From Candidatus Thalassarchaeum sp. (GTDB lineage Archaea; Thermoplasmatota; Poseidoniia; Poseidoniales; Thalassarchaeaceae), in assembly GCA_016777225.1 (NCBI GenBank), contig JADHRW010000005.1:50982-114981 (forward strand): a stretch of DNA of 64,000 nt, read 5' to 3'. Numbering within the stretch: position 1 is the stretch's first letter; every line of letters begins with the position of its first letter. The notes beneath the pieces are model-generated. The model saw only the letters and a list, made by a program, of their open reading frames with translations. It made no database searches and was not told the origin of the DNA. Of the stretch, positions 29,833-38,735 are shown piece by piece. The position numbers and the translations under genes are program-made.

Positions 29833-30420
29833 TCACTTAATTTGAGAGGTTTTTGGGCCTGTTTTTATTAAATGACAATGGTGTAAGGTACGTATTCCAG
29901 CCACAGTTACAGCTGAATCACCGGAAATACTCCTCTCTCCATTCCAATTACTAACTGTCTGTAAAACTGTTTTAACTCCAGCCGCATTAAGAGGATCGAC
30001 TTTTAGTTCTACTGTGACTTCATTAATTGCACCGAGCCATTTCAAAGTTGCATTGATTGATTTTCTGGCTAAACCATGTTGCTGTGCAGAACTTCTTACC
30101 CAATATCCTAAGTTCCACTCAGCCTCAATTGTTCGAGTTACATGATCAAAGCCAATTAATCCTAATAATGCATTATCCCAAGGTCTAATCATTACCCAAT
30201 GATGCATTAATCCATTGCGTCCCATTTTTTCAGTTTCTTGAAGAAATGATTCTATTTGCTCGAGAAAAGAAATATCAGGATTAATCCAAGGCATTGCCCG
30301 ACTTACTTCAGGCCATGTTTCTTCAAATGCTTCTAAAAGTTCTGAACTATAATCTAAACTAGCGGGACGAAGGAGTAAGCCTTCATCGACTCTAATGGAC
30401 GAGGTCGCGCGTCTTGACAC
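29833..30420 (-). CDS. GNAT N-acetyltransferase (RimJ/RimL-like)
   Basis: 195 residues. The pattern LLLRPASLDYSSELLEAF, then LLGLIGFDHVTRTIEAEWNLGYWV and HGLARKSINATLKWL fits the RimJ/RimL acetyltransferase group; the acetyl-CoA loop lies around QQHGLAR. Likely acetylates a protein N-terminus or a small amine; the substrate cannot be told. It sits upstream of aceE on the same strand with a short gap, so the pair could be co-transcribed. Confidence 0.8.
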   Translation of the reverse strand: MSRRATSSIRVDEGLLLRPASLDYSSELLEAFEETWPEVSRAMPWINPDISFLEQIESFLQETEKMGRNGLMHHWVMIRPWDNALLGLIGFDHVTRTIEAEWNLGYWVRSSAQQHGLARKSINATLKWLGAINEVTVELKVDPLNAAGVKTVLQTVSNWNGERSISGDSAVTVAGIRTLHHCHLIKTGPKTSQIK

Positions 30421-30473
30421 AGCTATCCGAAAACAATCTAATGCATCACTTCTACGGAACGAAGTTTTCAGTT

Positions 30474-31577
<1,104 letters not shown>

Positions 31578-31688
31578 CTTGCATCACCTCAGACATTTGA
31601 ACTCGACAAAACATACCGTATAATCCTCACGCGGTGAAGTGTAAAACAATAAATCTAATACTATTGTGAATTAACTCTAGAAAGCGTG

Positions 31689-33641
31689 ATGTGTAAATTA
31701 CCTTGGCGTCGAATTATGAGTGGGAGTTCAGACTTGCCTCCTGCACGATTTAATAGAAGTCAAGACCATCATGAATTATATCTCAAACTAATCAGATGGG
31801 AATTAGATGATGAGATGCAAAACGTTCTTGAAAAACTACAAAATTGGACTAAAAGAAAGTTAACTGAAAATGGAATTTCTTTATTTGATTTAATAGGAAA
31901 AAATGATGGATGGTTGTTCGGACAGAGGATAATTAAATTTACTAATAGAAGAAAAAAAGACTTAGGGACACATCGTTTTAGACAGGGTGATATTGTATTA
32001 ATATCTAGAAAAGATCCTCTAAAAGAAACCGCACTGGAAGGTACTATCTATTCGACTTCAAGAAATTCGATAAAAATAGTTTTTTCAGATACACCTAAAG
32101 ACATTAGAAAAGATACTTGGAGAATTGACAAAGGGGCAAATCGAATTGCTTATGATAGAATGAAAGATGCAATAAATAGTGTATTTCAGGAAGATGGTGG
32201 CGTCCCGCTTAGAGAATTGTTACTGGGTATGGTTCATGACCCTCCTACTACCGCAAGTTTGACTCCTGAATTAGGAGGAGCTAGAGGTAGAAACACTTCT
32301 TTTTCACCAGATCTTAATGAGCCACAATTAATTGCTTCTAAGGCTGCAATAGAAAGAAGGTTGACATTAATTCAAGGCCCTCCAGGAACGGGTAAAACTC
32401 ATACTGCAGTGAGAATATTAGAATCATGGGCAAGACAAGATGTAGGGACTATCTTAGCCGTAGCTGATTCGAATGTTGCTGTCGATAATTTACTTGAGGG
32501 GTTACTAGCTAGAGGAGTAAGAGCGGTAAGATTAGGGCAACCTGTAAAAGTAAGAGAAAAATTAAGAGAAGCAACGATGGATGCTCAAATGGAAACACAT
32601 CCATTGAGAAGAGATTTAGAAACTCAATTAGAGCTAAATGAAAAACTAAATCGTAGGATTAGCTCAATGAAAGGAAAAGAAAAAGGGTTGGCCCACAGAG
32701 ATATCAAGAAGGGATGGAAAGAGATTCGTAGAATTGAAAATCAGATAAGAGATGATATATTAGATAAGACACAAATTGTTTGCTGCACTTGTATAGGTTC
32801 GGGTAATCAAATATTGGACGGGAGAAGATTCCCTCAAGTTTTGATTGATGAGGCTACTCAGGCTACAGAGCCCGCATCTTTAGTTCCATTAATTAGAGGG
32901 GCAAGACAGATAGTCTTAGTCGGTGATCATAAACAACTACCACCGACCGTTCTTTCTTTCAGAGCGGAAGAAAAGGGCCTGAGAAGATCTTTATTTGAAA
33001 GATTAGTTGATTTAGGTATCGAACCACTATTATTGACAAAACAATATAGAATGCATCCAGCGATTTCAAAATTCCCAAATCAACAATTCTATTCTAACAA
33101 ATTAATTGATGGTGTCAGTGCTGAAAATAGACCGGCTCCTGCTGGGTTACTTTGGCCGGATTGGGATAATCCAGTAGCATTTATTCCTGTAGATGGAGGA
33201 GAAGTTGTATCACCCGATGGAACTTCAAGAGAAAATCCTATTGAAGTTTCTTGGGTCCTCAAGATAACTGAAGATTTACTAGACGCAGGAGAATTAACGA
33301 AAAAAGATATTGGAATTATTACACCTTATGCAGGACAGGTTAGAGCGATTCGAAATTCTATGAGCGAGGAACTAGATGACGTTGAAGTAAGAACTGTTGA
33401 TGGCTATCAAGGTAGAGAAAAAGAAGTTATAATTTTTTCTTGTGTACGTTCTAATCCCGAACAAAATGTAGGATTCTTAGCGGAACCTCGAAGATTAAAT
33501 GTAGCATTAACGAGAGCAAAGAGAGGATTGATTGTAATTGGAGACCCTTCAACTCTCAGAGGCGATAAGAATTGGCAGGCATGGTTAGAGTATATCCGCG
33601 ATAGTAAGTTTGAGGCGTGGCACCTTCTCGGAATGACCTGA
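31689..33641 (+). CDS. SF1 DNA/RNA helicase, Upf1/IGHMBP2-like
   Basis: About 650 residues. Superfamily 1 motifs in order: I (IQGPPGTGKTHTA), Ia region (AVADSNVAVDNLLEGL), II (LIDEATQATEP), III (VLVGDHKQLPPTV), IV (LTKQYRMHPAIS), V (VRTVDGYQGREKEVIIF) and VI (RLNVALTRAKRGL). An N-terminal OB-like region precedes motif I, as in IGHMBP2/Upf1 relatives. A GTG at 31686 and an ATG at 31716 are alternative starts. Likely unwinds DNA or RNA in repair or processing. It is followed by an RDD gene one base after the stop. Confidence 0.9.
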   Translation: MCKLPWRRIMSGSSDLPPARFNRSQDHHELYLKLIRWELDDEMQNVLEKLQNWTKRKLTENGISLFDLIGKNDGWLFGQRIIKFTNRRKKDLGTHRFRQGDIVLISRKDPLKETALEGTIYSTSRNSIKIVFSDTPKDIRKDTWRIDKGANRIAYDRMKDAINSVFQEDGGVPLRELLLGMVHDPPTTASLTPELGGARGRNTSFSPDLNEPQLIASKAAIERRLTLIQGPPGTGKTHTAVRILESWARQDVGTILAVADSNVAVDNLLEGLLARGVRAVRLGQPVKVREKLREATMDAQMETHPLRRDLETQLELNEKLNRRISSMKGKEKGLAHRDIKKGWKEIRRIENQIRDDILDKTQIVCCTCIGSGNQILDGRRFPQVLIDEATQATEPASLVPLIRGARQIVLVGDHKQLPPTVLSFRAEEKGLRRSLFERLVDLGIEPLLLTKQYRMHPAISKFPNQQFYSNKLIDGVSAENRPAPAGLLWPDWDNPVAFIPVDGGEVVSPDGTSRENPIEVSWVLKITEDLLDAGELTKKDIGIITPYAGQVRAIRNSMSEELDDVEVRTVDGYQGREKEVIIFSCVRSNPEQNVGFLAEPRRLNVALTRAKRGLIVIGDPSTLRGDKNWQAWLEYIRDSKFEAWHLLGMT

Positions 33642-33642
33642 G

Positions 33643-34227
33643 ATGAGTATAATGGATGGGCATGATTCTCCGATTTCGATTAACAAAGGCAGCACTACAC
33701 TAGCTAAAGCACTAGTTTCTGAAGATGGTGGGCACTGGCCGGTACCGGAAGGAACAATTTTAGCATCTGGAGTGAGAAGAGTTGTATCTTTTGTACTAGA
33801 TACAGTAATAGTTAGTTCAATTTTACTACTAATAACAGGTGGAGACTTAATCAATGCATGGAATCTAACATTATGGGCATCTAGTGACTTTCATTATTCT
33901 CTTGCGATGTTATTGATTCTTTTAGTGTCACACTGGCTATATTGGAAATATACAGGTCTATACTATTCTCGTTCATTTGGTCAGAAATTAATGGGGCTTG
34001 CAGTCTTAGCAGAAGACGGTTCTGAAATGACGAGTAAAATGTGGGAGATAAGGGCTTTGAAAAAATTAGGATATCTTATTTTCCCATTTAGTATTTATTT
34101 TGGATCTTATGATTTGGCTAGAATTTCTCAACGCCATACTCATCAATCAAATATTGACTTACGTGTAGGGTCTATAGTAGCACATGCAAACTCCTTACCC
34201 CCGGCAAATAGAAAACATATCAAATAA
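33643..34227 (+). CDS. RDD-family membrane protein
   Basis: 194 residues. SGVRRVVSFVLDTVIVSSIL is the RDD motif variant with the first TM helix; a second helix lies at ~85-105 and a third near 145. YYSRSFGQKLMGLAVL is the conserved RDD segment. Function of most RDD proteins is unknown; some move ions. It starts one base after the helicase stop, so probably the same transcript. Confidence 0.75.
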   Translation: MSIMDGHDSPISINKGSTTLAKALVSEDGGHWPVPEGTILASGVRRVVSFVLDTVIVSSILLLITGGDLINAWNLTLWASSDFHYSLAMLLILLVSHWLYWKYTGLYYSRSFGQKLMGLAVLAEDGSEMTSKMWEIRALKKLGYLIFPFSIYFGSYDLARISQRHTHQSNIDLRVGSIVAHANSLPPANRKHIK

Positions 34228-34238
34228 AGGAGAATCCT

Positions 34239-34841
34239 ATGGAAAGGTTAATTCAAGAGATATTAGAAGGAAATTGTGTAGTTTATCCAACATCTACTTT
34301 ACCTGCTTTAGGTTGTATATTAACTTCCGACGCTCTCGATAATTTGTATCTCATAAAAAAGAGAGCGGAAGATATGATTGTTAGCATTGCCGTTAGTAAC
34401 ATTCAACAAGCATCAAATTTAGTTCATCTAACTGATGATTTAGAAGACTTTATCGATGCTTTTCCTGAAGGATCTATAACAATAATACTTCGTGCTAAAA
34501 AACCATTAGATAAACGACTTGGAGGAGAAAAAATTGCTATTCGCATATTATCAAATAAAACTGCTAAAAAGCTAATAGAACAAACGGGTCCTTTGACTGC
34601 AACTTCCGCTAATATTAGCGGATTAGAACCTCTGAATGATTGTCAAATGGCCGCAGCGTCGCTTTCCAATACCGCTGCTGAGATTGCCTATGTTTCTGGA
34701 ATATGTCCGGGGGGTGTACCCAGTACCTTGATAGCATGGCATACGGTCTGTAAATCACCCAACAGTCGCGAGATAGAGGTATTGAGAGAAGGTTTAGTCA
34801 CATCAAAGGAGATTCAAAGATGGTGGAAGAAGCAGATTTGA
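34239..34841 (+). CDS. Sua5/YrdC-domain protein (threonylcarbamoyl-AMP synthase-like)
   Basis: 200 residues. VYPTSTLPALGCIL replaces the usual YPTDTVYGLG, IKKRAEDM stands for the K-x-R motif, and GPLTATSANISG is the typical SAN(I)SG block. Expected to make threonylcarbamoyl-AMP for t6A37 of tRNA. The first motif is divergent, so a YciO-like function is possible. It overlaps the next gene (map) by 22 bp, indicating translational coupling. GGAG lies 8 bases before the ATG. Confidence 0.75.
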   Translation: MERLIQEILEGNCVVYPTSTLPALGCILTSDALDNLYLIKKRAEDMIVSIAVSNIQQASNLVHLTDDLEDFIDAFPEGSITIILRAKKPLDKRLGGEKIAIRILSNKTAKKLIEQTGPLTATSANISGLEPLNDCQMAAASLSNTAAEIAYVSGICPGGVPSTLIAWHTVCKSPNSREIEVLREGLVTSKEIQRWWKKQI

Positions 34842-35833
34842 AACAGTGGAAAGATGCTGGGCATGTGGCTCGTAGAACCTTAGAGAGCATAAAAGATGAA
34901 ATCCAAGAAGGGAAAACTTGGCTAGAAGTAATTGATTCTGCTGAGAGATTTATTAGAAGACATGGCGGCCAAGCTGCCTTCCCCGTGACAATTTCGGTAA
35001 ATGAAATTGCTGCACATTTTACGCCAAGTCATCAAAATTTAGTTCCTCCAGAAGGATGGGATAAGCCAATGGTATTCGAAAAAGGTGATTTAGTAAAACT
35101 AGATGTTGGAGTTCATATTAAAGGGGCTCTTGCGGATAATGCATTAACCATTGAAGTGGGGAATCAGAATTTACATACTGAACAAATTAAAGCTGCAAAA
35201 GAAGCAAGAGACGCTGCTATTGAGAAAATGCATCCAGGTACCCCTTGGCATGAGATAGGCCAAGCAGCGGAACAAGTAACAAAAGATGCTGGTTTCAGAG
35301 CTATTCGAAATTTATGTGGGCATCAATTAGAAAGATGGAACTTACACTCAGGGACTTCAATACCCTCATACGCATGTGGCCCTAATTCAGGATTCAAGGG
35401 TAATGCCGAAGTTGGTGGCGTTTATGCAATAGAGCCTTTTAATACAACTGGGAAAACAGGAATGATCGAAAATATTGCACCAACAGGATCTTCAAATATT
35501 CTGAGAGTTACTGGTGATGTGTCAATACGCAAAGCACTTTCAAAAGGTAAATTAAAGCCTCTTGGGGCAACAATGGCTAGGTATATCGAAGAACGATATC
35601 ATACTCTCCCATTCGCTTCAAGATGGGCGTATCCACTATTGGAAAAGCCATTCCCTAATGAAGATGAAGATGCTTTACAGAAAAAATGGAAAGCAATGAT
35701 TAAAAAATTAACTGCTATAAGATTTTTAGAAGTTTATGAAGCATTACGAGATGTTGATGGTGGAAATATTGGTCAATTTGAGCATACGGTAATTGTAACA
35801 GAGGGCGGACCTGAAGTACTAACTGTGCTTTAG
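34820..35833 (+). CDS. map: Methionine aminopeptidase, type II
   Basis: Removes the initiator methionine. Metal ligands can be placed: LDVGVHIKGALADNALT (two Asp), CGHQLERWNLHSG (His), YAIEPFNTTG (Glu) and IGQFEHTVIVTEGG (Glu). The helical insertion between the His and Glu motifs places it in type II, the archaeal/eukaryotic class. Length 337 is slightly longer than the ~300 of most archaeal forms. Overlaps the Sua5-like gene by 22 bp. Confidence 0.95.
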   Translation: MVEEADLKQWKDAGHVARRTLESIKDEIQEGKTWLEVIDSAERFIRRHGGQAAFPVTISVNEIAAHFTPSHQNLVPPEGWDKPMVFEKGDLVKLDVGVHIKGALADNALTIEVGNQNLHTEQIKAAKEARDAAIEKMHPGTPWHEIGQAAEQVTKDAGFRAIRNLCGHQLERWNLHSGTSIPSYACGPNSGFKGNAEVGGVYAIEPFNTTGKTGMIENIAPTGSSNILRVTGDVSIRKALSKGKLKPLGATMARYIEERYHTLPFASRWAYPLLEKPFPNEDEDALQKKWKAMIKKLTAIRFLEVYEALRDVDGGNIGQFEHTVIVTEGGPEVLTVL

Positions 35834-35838
35834 AATTA

Positions 35839-35866
35839 GAAAATACGTATTTTCGCTACTTTTTTG
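35839..35866 (+). terminator. Palindrome and T6 run after map
   Basis: GAAAATACGTATTTTC (35839-35854) is a perfect 16-bp palindrome located 5 bp after the map stop, followed by TACTTTTTTG with six Ts. Fits a transcription end for the sua5-map unit. Confidence 0.5.
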
Positions 35867-35912
35867 TATATTTCCAATAAGGATTATGAATTGCCCACCC
35901 ATATCAGAGTTC

Positions 35913-35976
35913 GTACAGGGACGTAAGGTTCTGCCGAGTGCATCCCATCCCCTCGCTAATATCTCTCGCCCTGTAC
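35913..35976. other. Long-range inverted repeat in intergenic region, possible small RNA or terminator
   Basis: GTACAGGG (35913-35920) and CCCTGTAC (35969-35976) are exact 8-bp inverted arms enclosing 48 nt, with an inner CGAG/CTCG pair. The block lies between two convergent genes and is richer in G+C than its flanks. The minus strand is purine-rich, as are stable RNAs here. It is not a tRNA or 5S rRNA by eye. Confidence 0.4.
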
Positions 35977-35983
35977 ACCTAAA

Positions 35984-36907
35984 TTAGGAGTCTGTGGTAG
36001 CTTGAGTATTACCAAAAATAGTTACCGCTATTACTGAACCCAATATTAATAATATTCCAGCAGATTGTTGGAAAGATGGTTTTTCTTGAAGAAGTAGTAA
36101 CCCCCAAATTATTGTTAAAATAGGCTGTAAAAGCACAGCAAATGAGGTTTTTGCGCCAGGAAGACGAGGTAATGCATAAGTAATTGCCATCCAACCAGCT
36201 ACTTGGCAACAAATTGCTAGAATAATCAACCACCCATGTCCAGGAAATGTAGGTTGAAAATCAATAGGCTCAACCCCTAGAGAAGTTAAAGGCAATATAC
36301 CGATAAAAAGAAGTCCTATTGCTGCACCGAAAGTTGCATCAAATTGCAGATTTTGAGCAGGTGCCATTTCTCTATTGGAATATCGGTATACAATTAAGAA
36401 AGATGAATAAAATATTGCAGCGAAGACGCCCGCAATTACGCCACGAAAAGGATCTTCACCATATGGCTCATTATCCCAAATACCTGAAATCAAAGCTAAA
36501 CCTAAAATTACTATAGGTAATGCAATTATTATAGATGTATTAGGTTTTTCTCCAAGAAACTTCCAGCTAACTAATGTAACAATTATCACTTGAGAGTTTC
36601 CAATCATTGTAGCTATTCCGGTCCCTATATAATCAATAGCAGTATGATAACCGATAAAATCTAAAGAAATTAATAATCCTGCAAAAAGAGTCAGGAGACG
36701 AGATTTAGGACTTCGAGTATCTTTAGGTTTAGATAACAAAATAATCAATATAAGAAAAGGTAATGCATAACTCATACGGAAAAAAGCGCCTGTAGCAGGA
36801 TTTGCTTCAGAATATCTATAAAAAAGGGGTGCAAATGATATTAAAGTTGAGCCAAACATGGCAATAAACATATTTTTTCGGTCATCATCGACCGACATCT
36901 GAGTCAC
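35984..36907 (-). CDS. EamA/DMT-family transporter
   Basis: 307 residues with ten hydrophobic helices in two EamA repeats. The first repeat has ATMIGNSQVIIVTLVSWKFLGE and the second LPGAKTSFAVLLQPILTIIWG with the terminal LLLQEKPS, the usual DMT layout. Exports or imports a small metabolite; substrate not predictable. Its start abuts the glutaredoxin gene (1-bp gap), so the two are co-transcribed. Confidence 0.85.
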   Translation of the reverse strand: MTQMSVDDDRKNMFIAMFGSTLISFAPLFYRYSEANPATGAFFRMSYALPFLILIILLSKPKDTRSPKSRLLTLFAGLLISLDFIGYHTAIDYIGTGIATMIGNSQVIIVTLVSWKFLGEKPNTSIIIALPIVILGLALISGIWDNEPYGEDPFRGVIAGVFAAIFYSSFLIVYRYSNREMAPAQNLQFDATFGAAIGLLFIGILPLTSLGVEPIDFQPTFPGHGWLIILAICCQVAGWMAITYALPRLPGAKTSFAVLLQPILTIIWGLLLLQEKPSFQQSAGILLILGSVIAVTIFGNTQATTDS

Positions 36908-36908
36908 C

Positions 36909-37235
36909 TTACTGAGACTTTCCTTCGGATATCATCTGTTGAAGTTCGCCGCTCTCATACATTTCCATTGCTATATCGGAGCCACCTATTAATTCTCCAT
37001 TGACAAAAATTTGAGGCATTGTAGGGAAATCTGACCAGGTACAAATTGAAGGTATTGCTCGGGAGTCTGATGTGACATCTACGCTTGCCCATTTATCTTC
37101 CAATTGACCAAGAACCATGGCAGCTCTGTTACTAAAACCGCACCGAGGTTGTTCTGGTGTCCCTTTCATAAACAATACAATTGGGTTACTGTCAACTATT
37201 TCTTGTAATTCTTCTGGTGTCCAATTAAAACTCAT
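36909..37235 (-). CDS. grxD: Monothiol glutaredoxin (Grx4/GrxD type)
   Basis: 108 residues. VLFMKGTPEQPRCGFSNRA holds the CGFS active site and the preceding glutathione-binding Lys; WSDFPTMPQIFVNGELIGG completes the fold. CGFS glutaredoxins carry a bridging [2Fe-2S] cluster and deliver or sense Fe-S, often with BolA. Here the BolA gene lies 5 bp upstream, giving the classic pair. Rare in archaea, so probably of bacterial origin. Confidence 0.93.
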   Translation of the reverse strand: MSFNWTPEELQEIVDSNPIVLFMKGTPEQPRCGFSNRAAMVLGQLEDKWASVDVTSDSRAIPSICTWSDFPTMPQIFVNGELIGGSDIAMEMYESGELQQMISEGKSQ

Positions 37236-37240
37236 TTTAT

Positions 37241-37600
37241 TTACTCCTTACTTTCTCTACGAATATGCACTCCGAAAAACTCTGTTTTTTTCTCGGAGTG
37301 AGGGTCAAAAACAGTATCGGAAGTTAATGCTGCTTGTTCAGGTGTCATACATTTTAAATCTAATGCATGAACTATATTCTTCGCAATATATTGCTTAAAA
37401 TGATTTAATATAGGTTTTTGCCTTTGTAAAGGTCGGATACCGTCATAAGATTTGGAGATGACTCGAACATGAAAATGATCGCCACTTCCATGTAAATCAG
37501 TAGCCTCAACTACGGCATCTGGAACGACTTCAAGAATCGCTGATACCATCCACGCCTCGGTGACCATGGGCCCCCTATGAGGTTCGCCCTCTTTGAACAT
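37241..37600 (-). CDS. BolA-family protein
   Basis: 119 residues. The BolA core is clear: VEATDLHGSGDHFHVRVIS with the invariant histidine, then ILNHFKQYIAKNIVHALDLK. BolA proteins bind a [2Fe-2S] cluster together with CGFS glutaredoxins. The ATG at 37567 is an alternative start (the domain begins later than 37600 would suggest). Immediately upstream of grxD, so almost certainly co-expressed. Confidence 0.9.
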   Translation of the reverse strand: MFKEGEPHRGPMVTEAWMVSAILEVVPDAVVEATDLHGSGDHFHVRVISKSYDGIRPLQRQKPILNHFKQYIAKNIVHALDLKCMTPEQAALTSDTVFDPHSEKKTEFFGVHIRRESKE

Positions 37601-37620
37601 GGCTGAAAAGTTGTTTCAAT

Positions 37621-38295
37621 TTATAGCATTGAGTTGATTTTTTCCAAATTATCTTTAATAGTTCCATCTTTATTTATTAAACCACTACCAACTACTGCTA
37701 CATCTATGCCCCAACTCTTAACTAAAGCAGCATTATGATGTTTAATTCCACCATCAATCATCAATTTTGTGGAGCGCCCACCTGATGCTATCTGAGAATC
37801 TATTGCAGTTCTAAATTCACGTACTTTAGATTCTATTTCTGGCATAAAAGATTGACCGCCTTTTCCAGGAACGACACTCATGACAAGTACAAGATCTAAT
37901 TCTGCTAGGTGAGGTAATATCGAAGATGATGGTGTGTCAGGGTTGAGAACCGCTCCTGCCTGGCAATCCCTTGAATGAAGATTAGTAATTAGTTTAGAAA
38001 TATCATCAACTGCTTCAACATGAAAAATTACTAAATCGACTCCAGCATCAACATATTGTTCCCAATTCTCTTCAGCATTTGTAACCATAAGGTGACAATC
38101 TACAAATATATCTGATCCAACACGTTGACAGATATTTTTAATTAAAGCAGGTCCGAAGGTAATGGTCTTATTGACGACCCAATTACCATCCATTACGTCT
38201 AAATGAATCCATTGAATACCTGCTGAAATTGCATCATCCATAACCGACCCTAATTCGCAAAAATTTGCAGTTAGTATGCTAGGTGCTATCTCCAT
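37621..38295 (-). CDS. rpe: Ribulose-phosphate 3-epimerase
   Basis: Interconverts ribulose-5-P and xylulose-5-P. TIM-barrel motifs: APSILTANFCELG, HLDVMDGNWV, DCHLMV, VMSVVPGKGGQSF and MIDGGIKHHN hold the metal and phosphate ligands. 224 residues is standard. 20 bp upstream of bolA on the same strand, so rpe-bolA-grxD-EamA may be one operon. Confidence 0.95.
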   Translation of the reverse strand: MEIAPSILTANFCELGSVMDDAISAGIQWIHLDVMDGNWVVNKTITFGPALIKNICQRVGSDIFVDCHLMVTNAEENWEQYVDAGVDLVIFHVEAVDDISKLITNLHSRDCQAGAVLNPDTPSSSILPHLAELDLVLVMSVVPGKGGQSFMPEIESKVREFRTAIDSQIASGGRSTKLMIDGGIKHHNAALVKSWGIDVAVVGSGLINKDGTIKDNLEKINSML

Positions 38296-38417
38296 AAAAT
38301 TCGCCCTCTGATTAATACGATAGGCCCGGGGTACTCAATAGTTGCTACGATAATTATGAATTAAAATAACAAATTATTATTAGTGAGACGAAGAATGGAA
38401 GTTAGTTGGTTAAGAGT

Positions 38418-38735
38418 ATGGGCCGGGTAGTTGATGTTAGTGATGCAGAATTTGATATGGCGACAAGTAGTAATGAATGGGTATTAGTAGACTTCTGGGC
38501 ACCATGGTGTGGCCCTTGCAAAATGATAGCTCCAATACTAAATCAGATCGCAAATGAGAAAGATATTACAATTGCAAAAGTAAATACAGATATGAACCCT
38601 CTATCAATGGGAAAGTTTGGTTTCAGAGGTATTCCAGCATTAGTATTATTTCATAATGGGAAACCAGTTGACCAAAAAACTGGAGCTATGCCTAAACCTA
38701 TGTTTGATCAATGGTTAGGCAAATATATGGATTAA
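38418..38735 (+). CDS. trxA: Thioredoxin
   Basis: Disulfide reductase of the cytosol. The WAPWCGPCKMIAP active site and the GIPALVLF cis-proline loop are intact. The ORF track starts with a TTG at 38406; the ATG at 38418 gives the ordinary ~105-residue thioredoxin. Converges on the STAND ATPase gene with a 4-bp overlap. Confidence 0.95.
   Translation: MGRVVDVSDAEFDMATSSNEWVLVDFWAPWCGPCKMIAPILNQIANEKDITIAKVNTDMNPLSMGKFGFRGIPALVLFHNGKPVDQKTGAMPKPMFDQWLGKYMD

Noticed and set aside
35875-35980. tRNA, 5S rRNA or H/ACA RNA in the intergenic gap
   Set aside because: No T-loop GTTCRA or acceptor geometry, no 5S core, and H/ACA pocket-to-ACA spacing does not fit; left as an unexplained inverted repeat.
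37117-37398. Plus-strand ORF opposite grxD/bolA
   Set aside because: Shadow of two well-supported minus-strand genes.
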